Shown here in pieces: positions 17,242 to 25,559 of a stretch of 64,000 nt of DNA; the first letter of the stretch is position 1, and every line of letters starts with the position of its first letter. A program made the translations under genes and the position numbers. Under the pieces are notes generated by a model. The model had not been told where the DNA came from. It ran no database searches and worked only from the letters and a program-made list of their open reading frames with translations. This DNA comes from Paenilisteria rustica (GTDB lineage: Bacteria > Bacillota > Bacilli > Lactobacillales > Listeriaceae): NCBI RefSeq assembly GCF_013820765.1, contig NZ_JABJVM010000003.1, forward strand, positions 248,001 through 312,000, in the 5' to 3' direction.

Positions 17242-17305
17242 AATTCTTACTTTATAAGTAGGAATTGGTTATACTTAAAATACCCCGATTCGTAAGTAAA
17301 GTCAA
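17242..17305 (-). promoter_or_regulatory. Promoter and dyad upstream of the peptide importer
   Basis: On the minus strand TTGACT (17300-17305) and TATTTT (17277-17282) are 17 bases apart. Just downstream lies an imperfect dyad, AATTCTTAC at 17242-17250 with GTAGGAATT at 17258-17266, a possible repressor site whose regulator is unknown. Confidence 0.5.
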
Positions 17306-17395
17306 GATATTTTGATTGGGGAAGATAATTATTTTTTAGGGAGCAAGTTTTGGTATAATGGTAGGAAATATCAGGATGAGAAGAGTTGAGTTGAA

Positions 17396-18355
17396 ATGAA
17401 GAAATATGAGACTGCTATAGAGACGTCTGCCTATGATTTTTTACGGGATAATAAAGATTTAAAAGGGACTGCTTATTTGGTTGCTAGCGGATCTCATGGT
17501 TATGGGACGAACATGGAGACGAGTGACCTGGATTTGCGAGGCTTTTTGATAGAGGATGAGCAATATTTATTTGGATTGAATACGTTTGAGCAGTTTGAAG
17601 AGAAAGAGACGGATACGGTAATTTTTGGTGCGCAGAAGTTTATCAAGTTGTGCGCGCAGGGAAATCCAAATGTCCTGGAATTGCTAGGTGTGGAAGAGGA
17701 TGAAATAGTTATTTGTTCAGAGGTTGGCCGGAAAGTGCGTGATAATGCGGATTTGTTTTTATCGAAGCGCGTGGAGCAGACGTTTGGTAATTATGCGAAT
17801 GCACAGTTGAAGCGATTGCAAAATGCATTGATTCGAAATGAGGAGTCGCAAGTTTTGCAGGAACAGCATATTTTGGAGACATTGCAGAAGCAGATGAGGC
17901 ACTTTGAAGGGAAGTATGCAGATATAGGCGATAATGGTTTGGGACTACGAATGGAGAATGGCGAGATAGTGATGGATGCGATGTTGCAAGGATATCCGTT
18001 ACGAGATTTTATTGGGATATATGGAGAGATGCAAGGAACGATGCGTACGTACGGAAAACTGGGCACAAGAGAGCACCCGAAAGATTTACCAAGATTGTAT
18101 AAGCACGCGATGCATTTGGTTAGGATGTTAGTGACGGGGCGAGATATTTTAGAGGGGAAAGGAATTATAACGAAGCGACGGGCGGAGCATGAACTGTTGA
18201 TGGCGATTCGAAATGGAGCGATATCATTTGAGGATATTTTTGAGAAGGTTGCTGTTTTACAGAAGGAATTTGAACGGGCGGCGAGAGAAACGAATCTTCC
18301 TGAACGGGTAGATATGAATAAGATAGAGGAATTGCTGATTTCACTGTATAAATAA
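17396..18355 (+). CDS. RlaP-like nucleotidyltransferase (DNA polymerase beta superfamily)
   Basis: A 319-residue protein with the pol-beta nucleotidyltransferase signature near the N-terminus: A-S-G-S-H-G-Y-G-T-N followed by S-D-L-D-L-R-G, with the metal-binding Asp44 and Asp46 after Gly32-Ser33. Length and motifs fit the YcgL/RlaP group, which has been associated with RNA repair gene sets. The C-terminal two thirds are helical and charged. The gene stands alone between the peptide importer promoter and a hairpin repeat. TTGAGTTGAAATGA gives only a weak ribosome site. The substrate is unknown. Confidence 0.8.
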   Translation: MKKYETAIETSAYDFLRDNKDLKGTAYLVASGSHGYGTNMETSDLDLRGFLIEDEQYLFGLNTFEQFEEKETDTVIFGAQKFIKLCAQGNPNVLELLGVEEDEIVICSEVGRKVRDNADLFLSKRVEQTFGNYANAQLKRLQNALIRNEESQVLQEQHILETLQKQMRHFEGKYADIGDNGLGLRMENGEIVMDAMLQGYPLRDFIGIYGEMQGTMRTYGKLGTREHPKDLPRLYKHAMHLVRMLVTGRDILEGKGIITKRRAEHELLMAIRNGAISFEDIFEKVAVLQKEFERAARETNLPERVDMNKIEELLISLYK

Positions 18356-18357
18356 AA

Positions 18358-18581
18358 GGGTCCGGGACATAACCCAGATAAATCGGCGAGAAGCGCTCGC
18401 ATTCAGGGGATTTGGCGGACTTCCGGTTCTCACATACACCAGTATGCTCCGCTTCCGGCTTCCACCAAATCCCCTGAATACAAACGCTTTCGCTCGATTT
18501 GTATAAAGCAGAATTTTTCGCCCTACCCGAAAAAACGGGAGGGCGCTTTTGCTTTATCTTGAGTTTTGTCTCAGACTCGGG
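18358..18581 (-). repeat. Hairpin (MITE-like) repeat element, copy 2
   Basis: About 224 bases, inverse orientation relative to copy 1 at 13418-13636, with the same core (GGATTTGGCGGA..., ...CCACCAAATCCCC) and the same AAAGCAGAATTTTTCG section. It again lies between two converging genes. Differences from copy 1 are scattered point changes, so the copies are not recent. Confidence 0.85.
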
Positions 18582-18590
18582 AGTTTCATA

Positions 18591-19148
18591 TTAGTCTTCT
18601 TTTTTGTTGAACCAGCCTTTTTTAGCGCTTTTCTTAGCGTCGTTTTCCGCTTGTTGTGCTTGGTTTATTTCGTGGGCAACGAGGTTTGCGTCCATACGAA
18701 CAACACGACCGCCAAGTTTATTATTTACTATGTCATTGATGTATTCGTTGTGCTCTTCTTCAGCGATAAGGATAACGCCAGTTTGGTTTTCAGGAATGGT
18801 TTCCAATGTTTTTTCGAAAACGTTCATAGCGTCGCGAATTTCTTTAGCGTCTTGTGAAGAGCCGATGATTGCACCGGTCATCCAACCAAGAAGAACGCCT
18901 AGTGGGCCTCCTAAAATACCTACCAGCATACCAATTAGGCTGCCTTTCATATTTTTGTCGCCGCCTGTGAAGTCTAGGAAGTCTTTAGCGTTGATTTTAT
19001 GATTGTGGTCGTGTTCTACAACCGCCATTTGCTCACCGTGAATTTTTCTTTCCGCATGAAGTGTTTTGATTTCTGAAAATGCTTGATAGGACTTACTTTC
19101 TGTTTCGAAATTCATGATAAGTACTGTTTTATTTGTTTGCTTGCTCAT
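18591..19148 (-). CDS. DUF1269-like small membrane-associated protein
   Basis: A 185-residue protein with an N-terminal alpha/beta part, a glycine-rich hydrophobic stretch (G-S-L-I-G-M-L-V-G-I-L-G-G-P-L-G-V-L-L, about residues 69-87, continuing to G-A-I-I-G-S), then a second alpha/beta part and a lysine-rich tail. The glycine-zipper-like middle is typical of DUF1269 proteins, often seen in stress-related settings. The function is not known. On the minus strand GGAGGC lies 8 bases before the ATG. It converges with the RlaP-like gene across the hairpin repeat. Confidence 0.78.
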   Translation of the reverse strand: MSKQTNKTVLIMNFETESKSYQAFSEIKTLHAERKIHGEQMAVVEHDHNHKINAKDFLDFTGGDKNMKGSLIGMLVGILGGPLGVLLGWMTGAIIGSSQDAKEIRDAMNVFEKTLETIPENQTGVILIAEEEHNEYINDIVNNKLGGRVVRMDANLVAHEINQAQQAENDAKKSAKKGWFNKKED

Positions 19149-19307
19149 GTCGAATAGCCTCCTAAAATTTTCTATAAAATATCGGCAAACTGTGCCTCCA
19201 TTTCAGTATACTCGTTATGCGCGGGAAAACAAAATGTTAACTGTTTTAGTTTTGAGTTGTCTTGTTAGGGAAATAAATAATATGAAATGAAGGATGGAGG
19301 AAATGCT

Positions 19308-19673
19308 ATGATTGAAGGTTTTGAGGGAATAAATATTGCGGTTAGTAATCCAGAAGCATTTGTACGTTTCTACAAGGAACAGTTGGGCGTGCCACTGGTG
19401 TTTGAGGGGCACGGTAATTATATTGGGGCTAAATTGGCCTTTTCGAGACATGATCCTGGGATTATTGTTTGGGATAGGGCGAGTGATGATGTGACAACGC
19501 AAGGACCGACGGAGTTTGTTTTTCGGTCGGCCGATTTAGATAAGACATATGAGACATTGAAATTTAATGGCGTCGATATTCAACCACCATTTTTGGCGGA
19601 TTGGGGAGGGAAAGAGTTACGGTGTGCCGACCCTGAGGGGAATAGTATTTTGATTCTGGAAGGCGCGTATTAA
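19308..19673 (+). CDS. VOC-family (glyoxalase/bleomycin resistance fold) protein
   Basis: A 121-residue single VOC domain made of two beta-alpha-beta-beta-beta units: G-I-N-I-A-V-S-N-P-E-A-F-V-R-F-Y near the start and E-L-R-C-A-D-P-E-G-N-S-I-L-I-L-E at the end, the latter with the usual C-terminal glutamate. The start at 19308 follows GGAGGA at 19296-19301; an ATG seven codons earlier lacks such a site. Such proteins may be metal-dependent lyases, dioxygenases or drug-binding proteins. The substrate cannot be told. Probably monocistronic. Confidence 0.85.
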   Translation: MIEGFEGINIAVSNPEAFVRFYKEQLGVPLVFEGHGNYIGAKLAFSRHDPGIIVWDRASDDVTTQGPTEFVFRSADLDKTYETLKFNGVDIQPPFLADWGGKELRCADPEGNSILILEGAY

Positions 19674-19803
19674 TTGAATTTATTAGGAAATGGCTGGTTT
19701 TTATGACTGGCTATTTTCTTTGCTTAAAATCAGATTTCACTAGCATTTATATCATAATTATGATATAATAATGATAATATTATGATAAGAGGAGGGCAAG
19801 GAG

Positions 19804-19983
19804 ATGCCTGAAATTAGACCGGTTTCGGATTTGAGAAATAATTTTACTGATATTTCCAAAATTGTCCACGAACGTAGTGAACCTATTTTTTTGACGAAGA
19901 ATGGGCATGGGGATATGGTAGTGATGAGCATTGAGACCTATGAAGAGATGTGTCAATATGAGACACGCGCGGTAACGAAATAA
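19804..19983 (+). CDS. Phd/YefM-family antitoxin-like protein
   Basis: A 59-residue protein too short for most gene callers. Its sequence P-V-S-D-L-R-N-N-F-T-D-I followed by E-P-I-F-L-T-K-N-G-H-G-D-M-V-V-M-S-I-E-T-Y is the classical Phd/YefM N-terminal DNA-binding fold. A promoter with TATAAT-like repeats and GGAGGGCAAGGAG at about 19791-19803 lies upstream. The C-terminal toxin-binding part is short. Instead of a RelE or Doc toxin, a GNAT acetyltransferase gene follows after 8 bases. It may be an orphan antitoxin, or the antitoxin/regulator of that GNAT. Confidence 0.85.
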   Translation: MPEIRPVSDLRNNFTDISKIVHERSEPIFLTKNGHGDMVVMSIETYEEMCQYETRAVTK

Positions 19984-19991
19984 CAAAGGGA

Positions 19992-20510
19992 ATGGTGAGA
20001 TATTTGGATAAGAAGCGGAATTATCATGTGAAGTTTTTGACGGAGAAAGATGTAGAATTGGCTGAGGAAGTATGTGCGAAATGCGAGGATTATTTCTTGA
20101 TAGAGCAAGGAATGGCGGCAACAACAGAGAATGCGCGCGATATTATTACGGAAATACCAAAGGGCAAGACGAAGTTGGATAAATTTGTGATGGCGGTGCT
20201 TGATGAGGCGGATAAGCCAATTGGGTTGATTGATGTTGTCGCAGATTTCCCGCGAAAAGGACAGTGGATTATTGGACTGTTAATGTTGATACCAGAAGAG
20301 CGTGGTAGTGGCTTTGGGAAAGTGCTTTATCAAGTTATCAAGGATTGGGCATCTGATGGCAGTGCCGATTCATTGCGGATTGGTGTCCTTGAGGAGAATA
20401 AAGAGGCCATTGGTTTTTGGTCTCATCTCGGTTTTGAAAAGCAGGAAGAAAAAAGACAAACATATGGTGAAAAAGAGCATATTGTCCATGTGATGGTGCG
20501 GAATATATAG
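19992..20510 (+). CDS. GNAT-family N-acetyltransferase
   Basis: A protein of about 170 residues with the GNAT fold. Motif A is W-I-I-G-L-L-M-L-I-P-E-E-R-G-S-G-F-G-K (acetyl-CoA pyrophosphate loop R-G-x-G-F-G), and the C-terminal part carries V-L-E-E-N-K-E-A-I-G-F-W-S-H-L-G-F. The ATG at 19992 is very close to AAAGGG; a TTG at 20004 is an alternative. It follows the Phd-like antitoxin gene after 8 bases and is probably co-transcribed. The target could be a small molecule, or, if this is a GNAT toxin, charged tRNA. A terminator follows. Confidence 0.85.
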   Translation: MVRYLDKKRNYHVKFLTEKDVELAEEVCAKCEDYFLIEQGMAATTENARDIITEIPKGKTKLDKFVMAVLDEADKPIGLIDVVADFPRKGQWIIGLLMLIPEERGSGFGKVLYQVIKDWASDGSADSLRIGVLEENKEAIGFWSHLGFEKQEEKRQTYGEKEHIVHVMVRNI

Positions 20511-20514
20511 ATGT

Positions 20515-20548
20515 TAAAAAGATACTTTTGGCTAAAGTATCTTTTTAT
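20515..20548 (+). terminator. Rho-independent terminator after GNAT gene
   Basis: AAAAAGATACTTT and AAAGTATCTTTTT flank the loop TGGCT; a T run ends the structure. Confidence 0.88.
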
Positions 20549-20668
20549 GTGGGTGAAAAAAAACGTGAAGCCTATGCAAAAAACGAAATTGACACAAAAT
20601 GAATGAAAAGATGGCGATGAAATTCCTTGTGTGTTATAATGGGGAGATAAAAGACGGAGGTGCAGGAG

Positions 20669-20890
20669 ATGACATCAAACATGGAAGAAAGCTTTGTGAA
20701 CGAAACAGCCACCAAATTCGCCTATGAACCTACATGGGTGGCCGCATCAGAAGAAATGATTAGAGAGAAACTGAGCCAAGCAGAAACTGACTTCGCGACT
20801 GGAAATATAAGCACTTGGGAAGAAGTGAAGAGTCGGGTAGCCATTTTGACAGATCGTGCGCGTGCTGAGTCTGTTACTGAGTGGGAATGA
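20669..20890 (+). CDS. Probable antitoxin of a ParE-type toxin-antitoxin pair
   Basis: A 73-residue acidic protein, predicted helical, with W-E-E-V-K-S-R near the C-terminus. It lies 4 bases ahead of a ParE-family toxin gene, which is the main reason for calling it an antitoxin. The ATG at 20669 is preceded by GGAGG at 20656-20660; a GTG at 20660 inside that site is unlikely to be the start. A -10-like TATAAT (20636-20641) lies just upstream. Confidence 0.78.
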   Translation: MTSNMEESFVNETATKFAYEPTWVAASEEMIREKLSQAETDFATGNISTWEEVKSRVAILTDRARAESVTEWE

Positions 20891-20894
20891 ATGT

Positions 20895-21239
20895 ATGGGG
20901 GAAAGCGTTAAAATTAGCCTTTCTAGACATGCTAGCATTGATTATGAAAGTATTTCTCTCTATTTGTTGGAAGATTTATATCAAACCCAAGCTGAGGAGA
21001 ACTTTAGTAAAGGTGTAGATAAGCTATTTTTGAATTTAGCTGCATTCCCTAAGTTGGGTAGTCTGTATGCTAGTGAAAAGTATCTTTCTAAACCGTATCG
21101 TAAACTTAGCTTTGATAGGTATACAGTATTTTATGTGTATTATGAAGAACAGCAACTTATTGAAGTCCATCGTATTTTGTCTGGTCTGTCCGATTACACA
21201 GCTATTATTAAAGATACCTTGTCACTATATGAATTGTAA
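20895..21239 (+). CDS. RelE/ParE-family toxin
   Basis: A 114-residue protein with the ParE layout: an N-terminal strand V-K-I-S-L-S-R-H-A, a helical hairpin, then Y-R-K-L-S-F-D-R-Y-T-V-F-Y-V-Y-Y and E-V-H-R-I-L-S-G-L-S-D-Y at the C-terminus. This matches the ...Y-R.L....Y.I.Y.V......H.R.I.H.R.D pattern of RelE/ParE toxins. It starts 4 bases after the antitoxin stop, so translation is coupled. ParE toxins poison gyrase and RelE toxins cut mRNA; sequence alone does not decide. A strong bidirectional terminator follows. Confidence 0.85.
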   Translation: MGESVKISLSRHASIDYESISLYLLEDLYQTQAEENFSKGVDKLFLNLAAFPKLGSLYASEKYLSKPYRKLSFDRYTVFYVYYEEQQLIEVHRILSGLSDYTAIIKDTLSLYEL

Positions 21240-21293
21240 AAAAATCTGGAAAGTGCCTGTCTAAATCAGAGACAGTATACTTTCCAGATTTTT
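21240..21293. terminator. Bidirectional terminator between ParE toxin and LacI genes
   Basis: Long inverted repeat AAAATCTGGAAAGT...GTCT / AGAC...ACTTTCCAGATTTTT with A and T runs on both sides. Confidence 0.88.
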
Positions 21294-22320
21294 AATGTGT
21301 ATTTAGATGGCTTATTGATGCGCCGTTAATGAGTTTTGTTTCGATAATCATGTTTTTACTGGGGGTACCACTTTGCTGAATTAAGTGGAAGAGTAACTCG
21401 GTAGCTGCTTTTCCTAATCGCTTGGTGGGGATATCGATTGCTGTCAGTGGCGGCGATAGGAAGGTGGAGACAACGCGGTCATTGTAGCCAACGATGGATA
21501 GGTCTTGTGGTATGTGCAAGTTGTGCTCGGAAGCTACTTTATAGATGCTGAGCACTTTTAAATCATCAGTAGCAAAAATGGCGCTCGGACGATTTGGGTG
21601 CGATAGTAGCTGGTTCGCGGCGTTATAAGCGTCTTCGGCAGTGTATCCGCTATCAAGAATCCAGTCACGACGAATGTCTAAATTGTGATCAAATAGGCAA
21701 CTACGATATCCGGCCAGCCGATCAATGGAAACGTGGTGGTTCAGTGGTGCATGAAGGCAAGCGATGTTTTTGTGCCCATTTTTGATGAGTAGACTTGTTA
21801 GTTCGTAGGAGTCTTGGAAATTATCTGTGTCGACTGAATAAACATTTGTATAGTTGCCATCGATTTTTCCGGTTACGACGATGGGGATATTGAATGGATC
21901 AAGCTTTTCGAAAAAGGATTCGTCTGCGGGCGAGCTTAGCATGATAATTCCTTTGATCATTTTTTCCTTGATTTTGGCAATACATTTATCTAGTTCATCA
22001 TCCGTATTTTGGGAGGTTTGTAGAATTAAATCGAAATTCTGATCCTCTGCAATGGCTGAGATGGAATGGATGATTTCTGAGAAAAAAGGATTTCCCGCTG
22101 TGGTTTTGGTTGGGCGATTTGAAATGACCATAATGGCGTCGAATCCTGAGTTTGTCAGTGCTCGTGCTAGTTTGCTGGGTTTATATTGCAGTTCTTCAAT
22201 GGCTGTGAGAACGCGTTTTTTTGAGTCGGCGGAAATGTTTGTCTGATTGTTTAGTACGCGTGAAACGGTGGATTTCGAGACTCCAGCGTGACGTGCTATG
22301 TCGTAAATAGTGGCTCCCAT
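21292..22320 (-). CDS. LacI-family regulator of the ycj-like sugar operon
   Basis: A 342-residue LacI/GalR regulator. The N-terminal helix-turn-helix reads [20 protein letters not shown] (residues 4-23) with the hinge helix L-A-R-A-L-T-N, followed by a periplasmic-binding-like sensor domain. It is divergent from the sucrose-phosphorylase-like gene, and a perfect palindrome lies between the -35 and -10 boxes of that operon, so it very likely represses the operon until its sugar is present. It takes the place of E. coli ycjW, which is also LacI-type. Confidence 0.93.
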   Translation of the reverse strand: MGATIYDIARHAGVSKSTVSRVLNNQTNISADSKKRVLTAIEELQYKPSKLARALTNSGFDAIMVISNRPTKTTAGNPFFSEIIHSISAIAEDQNFDLILQTSQNTDDELDKCIAKIKEKMIKGIIMLSSPADESFFEKLDPFNIPIVVTGKIDGNYTNVYSVDTDNFQDSYELTSLLIKNGHKNIACLHAPLNHHVSIDRLAGYRSCLFDHNLDIRRDWILDSGYTAEDAYNAANQLLSHPNRPSAIFATDDLKVLSIYKVASEHNLHIPQDLSIVGYNDRVVSTFLSPPLTAIDIPTKRLGKAATELLFHLIQQSGTPSKNMIIETKLINGASISHLNTH

Positions 22321-22486
22321 TTTAGTTGTGTCCTCCTTGTTTCTATCTTGATGAGACCGTTCCCATCTTTATATATACTTATGCTATCTATTCTACTCAA
22401 TTGTGGTAAAGATGTCCAATAAGAAATGAAAGGCTTGCTAACAAAGTGTTTGAGGAACGTTTTTTCGTGATGTGTAAAAAATATCA

Positions 22487-22515
22487 TTGACAGAAAGCGC
22501 TTTCTGTAATATACT
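22487..22515 (+). promoter_or_regulatory. Promoter with LacI-type operator for the ycj-like operon
   Basis: TTGACA at 22487-22492 and TATACT at 22510-22515 are 17 bases apart. The spacer holds the perfect palindrome CAGAAAGCGCTTTCTG (22491-22506), with the central CG of LacI-family operators and close to the CcpA cre consensus. Binding there would block RNA polymerase directly. Confidence 0.85.
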
Positions 22516-22551
22516 CTTTTTGTGGGAGCGGTACCATAAAAGGAGGTAAAA

Positions 22552-24234
22552 ATGGATATTCTTTTAAGACGATTGGAATGTATATATGGAAGTGAAAGCG
22601 CTATATCTCTAGAGGGAAAGATTAGAGAGCGAATACAAGAAGCGAAAATGAAGAAATTAAAGCAACGAAAGTCAGGCTGGGATCAAGAAGATGTGGTTAT
22701 GATTACATATGGTGATCAGTTTTGCGAAAAGGATCAACCTACACTTACGACGCTTAAGAAGATGTATGATAAGTACTTGGATGAGATGTTTGAAGTAGTT
22801 CATATTTTGCCGTTTTATCCGTATTCTTCGGATGATGGTTTTTCGGTGATTGATTACAAAATGGTGAATCCAAAGCTTGGTGATTGGCGGAATGTTGCGG
22901 ATTTGACGCAATCGACGCGGTTGATGTTTGATTATGTTTGCAACCATATGTCGGCGAAAAGTGACTGGTTCCAGGGCTTTCTGAATCAGGACGCGGAATA
23001 TGATGATTTCTTTGTTTCGCTGCCGCAAGATACGGATTTGACGGCGGTTACTAGGCCGCGGGCGACGCCTGTTTTGACGGAGTTTGAGATGACGGATGGT
23101 ACGAAAAAGCATATTTGGACGACGTTTAGCGCTGATCAGATTGATCTTAATTTTAGGAATCCGAATGTGTTGTTGAAAATGATTGATGTTTTGGCATTTT
23201 ATTTGGAGGAAGGCGCGGAGTATATTAGGTTGGATGCGGTTGGTTTCATGTGGAAAGAGCCTGGGACATCTTGCATTCACTTGGAAAAAACGCATGAGAT
23301 TGTGAAGTTATTCCGCGATATTCTGGATGAAATTGCTCCTGGAACGGTGATGATTACGGAGACGAACGTGCCGCATAAGGATAATATTACTTACTTTGGA
23401 AATGGCCAAGATGAGGCGCATATGGTGTACCAGTTCCCGTTGCCACCGCTTGTTTTGCAGGCGATACATACTGGTGATGGGCAAGCGTTATCAGGCTGGG
23501 CGCGTGATTTGGAGTTGCCTGGTGAGGATGCTACGTTTTTCAATTTCCTAGCTTCACATGATGGTATTGGCTTGAATCCGATTCGTGGGATTTTGCCGGA
23601 AGAGGAGATTTTGGCTCTGGTGGCGGACTTGGAAAAGGAAGGCGCGCTTGTTTCGTATAAGCAGAATCCTGATGGGACGAAGAGTCCATATGAGGTGAAT
23701 GTGACGTACATGGATGCGCTGAATCGCTTGGCGGACAACGATGATACTCGGTTACAACGATTCTTGTTGGCGCATTCGATTTTGCTGACGATTCCTGGTG
23801 TTCCAGCGGTTTACGTGCAAAGTATTCTAGGTGCTCGAAATGATCTGGATGGTGTCGCAGAAACGGGACATAATCGCTCGATCAACCGTAAAAAATACCC
23901 GATTTCGGAGATTGAAATGGGACTTGCGGATGAGAAAACATTGATGCATCGTACTTTTGAAGGAATTAAAGAAATGATTCAAGTTCGTAAAACGCAAGGC
24001 TTATTCCATCCCAATGTGCCGATGGAGGTTGTGGATTTAGGGAAAGAAATTTTTGCAATTAGGCGTGTGGATGCTTCGGGAGATAGTGTTCTTGCATTGC
24101 ATAATTTATCTGATCAGCCGATATCATGTGATGTCGCTGTGAATTGGGATATTTTAAAAGATCAGCCGATTTCTGGGAGCGCTCCAATTATTCTTGCTCC
24201 TTACGAATTCCGCTGGTTAACAAACAAAAACTAG
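22552..24234 (+). CDS. ycjM: GH13_18 phosphorylase (YcjM-like, probable glucosylglycerate phosphorylase)
   Basis: A 560-residue alpha-amylase-family enzyme of the sucrose-phosphorylase subfamily. Visible sites are HILPFYPYSSDDGFSVIDY (84-102), nucleophile Asp228 in YIRLDAVGF, acid/base Glu270 in VMITETN, and the F-L-A-S-H-D-G-I-G motif near 344. E. coli YcjM is of the same length and is a glucosylglycerate phosphorylase, giving glucose 1-phosphate and glycerate. The whole operon matches ycjMNOPQRSTU in order, and a glycerate kinase gene further down supports glucosylglycerate rather than sucrose as substrate. It is first in the operon, behind the LacI-type operator. AAAGGAGG precedes the ATG. 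Substrate is inferred. Confidence 0.85.
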   Translation: MDILLRRLECIYGSESAISLEGKIRERIQEAKMKKLKQRKSGWDQEDVVMITYGDQFCEKDQPTLTTLKKMYDKYLDEMFEVVHILPFYPYSSDDGFSVIDYKMVNPKLGDWRNVADLTQSTRLMFDYVCNHMSAKSDWFQGFLNQDAEYDDFFVSLPQDTDLTAVTRPRATPVLTEFEMTDGTKKHIWTTFSADQIDLNFRNPNVLLKMIDVLAFYLEEGAEYIRLDAVGFMWKEPGTSCIHLEKTHEIVKLFRDILDEIAPGTVMITETNVPHKDNITYFGNGQDEAHMVYQFPLPPLVLQAIHTGDGQALSGWARDLELPGEDATFFNFLASHDGIGLNPIRGILPEEEILALVADLEKEGALVSYKQNPDGTKSPYEVNVTYMDALNRLADNDDTRLQRFLLAHSILLTIPGVPAVYVQSILGARNDLDGVAETGHNRSINRKKYPISEIEMGLADEKTLMHRTFEGIKEMIQVRKTQGLFHPNVPMEVVDLGKEIFAIRRVDASGDSVLALHNLSDQPISCDVAVNWDILKDQPISGSAPIILAPYEFRWLTNKN

Positions 24235-24245
24235 GAGGGTTTTAG

Positions 24246-25544
24246 GTGAAAAAGAGAGGTTCGATTTTACTTGTTGTTGTGTTAATGTTGAGTGCGATTT
24301 TGGCGGCGTGTGGCGGTTCATCGGGAAGCTCAGATGATAAAGAAGTAACGATTGAATTCATGCATTCCTCGGTTGAAAAGGAACGTTTGGATGTTATAAA
24401 AGAATTAGTTGCGAAATTTGAAAAGGAAAATCCGAATATTAAAGTGAAGCAAGTGCCTGTCGAGGAAGATGCGTTCAACACGAAAGTTGTAACGTTGGCG
24501 CGTTCTGGCAAATTGCCGGCAGTTTTGGAAGTAAGTCAAGATTTTGCGAAAGTAATGGATAAAGATAAATTGATCGATCAAGACGCGGTCAAAGACGTGA
24601 TTAAAGAGGTTGGCGAGGATAGTTATTATGAAGGCGCGCTGAACTTGGTGCGTTCTGAGAATGGCAAAAGTTATATCGGCGTTCCACTTACGGGTTGGGT
24701 GCAAGGTATTTGGTACGACAAGAAGGCTTTAGCTGCGGCGAATTTCGAGGAGCCAAAGAATTGGAATGACATTTTGACAATCGCGAAGCATTTTACGAAT
24801 AAAGCGAACAAGAAATATGGGATTGCGATTCCTACAGCAGAAGGCGCGATGGCGGAGCAAGCATTTTCTCAGTTTGCGCTTTCCAATGAAGCGAACGTTT
24901 TAGATGCGAAGGGCAACATCACGATTGATACGAAAGAAATGAAACAGGCGTTGACGTTTTATCAAGAATTATCGAAATACACGATGCCTGGATCGAATGA
25001 TGTAACGGAAATCAAGGATGCATTTATGAACGGCACGGCTCCAATGGCGATGTATTCGACGTATATTTTGCCGGCGGTATTCACGGATGGCGACCCAAGT
25101 AATGTTGGATTTATTATTCCAGAAGAGAAGGAAAAAGCAGTGTACGGAACGGTTTCGGCGCTGGCACTTTCGGACGGTCTGGATGATGCACAAAAAGATG
25201 CTGGTAAAAAATTCGTGGAGTTCTTGTCACAACCTGAGAACCAAACGAAATGGGTACTAATGTCTCCAGGTGGGGCACAACCAGTAAATAAAGGCGTTAT
25301 CGAGAACGCAGCGTACAAAAACAATGAAGTCGTGAAATCATTCGGCGCGTTGTCTGAGGAAATCGCGAAATCGTTCGATGATATTCAGATTTTCGGCTTA
25401 GTTGACGGTAAAAACTTCACCAAAATGGGCGATATCACAAGTTCAGGCGTTATCGCAAAAATGGTGAATAATGTGACGGTTGGCGGCAAGGACGTCGATT
25501 CAGAGCTTGAAAAAGCGCAGAGCACGGCCGAATCCAATAACTAA
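24246..25544 (+). CDS. ycjN: Sugar ABC transporter substrate-binding lipoprotein (YcjN-like)
   Basis: A 432-residue family 1 extracellular solute-binding protein. A lipoprotein signal peptide ends in ILAACGG with the lipidated cysteine at residue 22. Motifs typical of sugar binders include W-V-Q-G-I-W-Y-D-K-K-A-L (around 150-161) and the C-terminal hinge region. It captures the glycoside for the YcjO/YcjP-type permeases encoded next. The gene starts 11 bases after ycjM, with TAGGAGGG upstream of GTG at 24246. Confidence 0.9.
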   Translation: MKKRGSILLVVVLMLSAILAACGGSSGSSDDKEVTIEFMHSSVEKERLDVIKELVAKFEKENPNIKVKQVPVEEDAFNTKVVTLARSGKLPAVLEVSQDFAKVMDKDKLIDQDAVKDVIKEVGEDSYYEGALNLVRSENGKSYIGVPLTGWVQGIWYDKKALAAANFEEPKNWNDILTIAKHFTNKANKKYGIAIPTAEGAMAEQAFSQFALSNEANVLDAKGNITIDTKEMKQALTFYQELSKYTMPGSNDVTEIKDAFMNGTAPMAMYSTYILPAVFTDGDPSNVGFIIPEEKEKAVYGTVSALALSDGLDDAQKDAGKKFVEFLSQPENQTKWVLMSPGGAQPVNKGVIENAAYKNNEVVKSFGALSEEIAKSFDDIQIFGLVDGKNFTKMGDITSSGVIAKMVNNVTVGGKDVDSELEKAQSTAESNN

Positions 25545-25559
25545 GAATAAGGAGGCACT

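Noticed and set aside
22672-23295. Long antisense open frame within the ycjM-like gene, and similar ones under thi, ycj, glycerate kinase and GH31 genes
   Set aside because: They are mirror frames of strongly coding sequence, without ribosome sites or protein-like composition.
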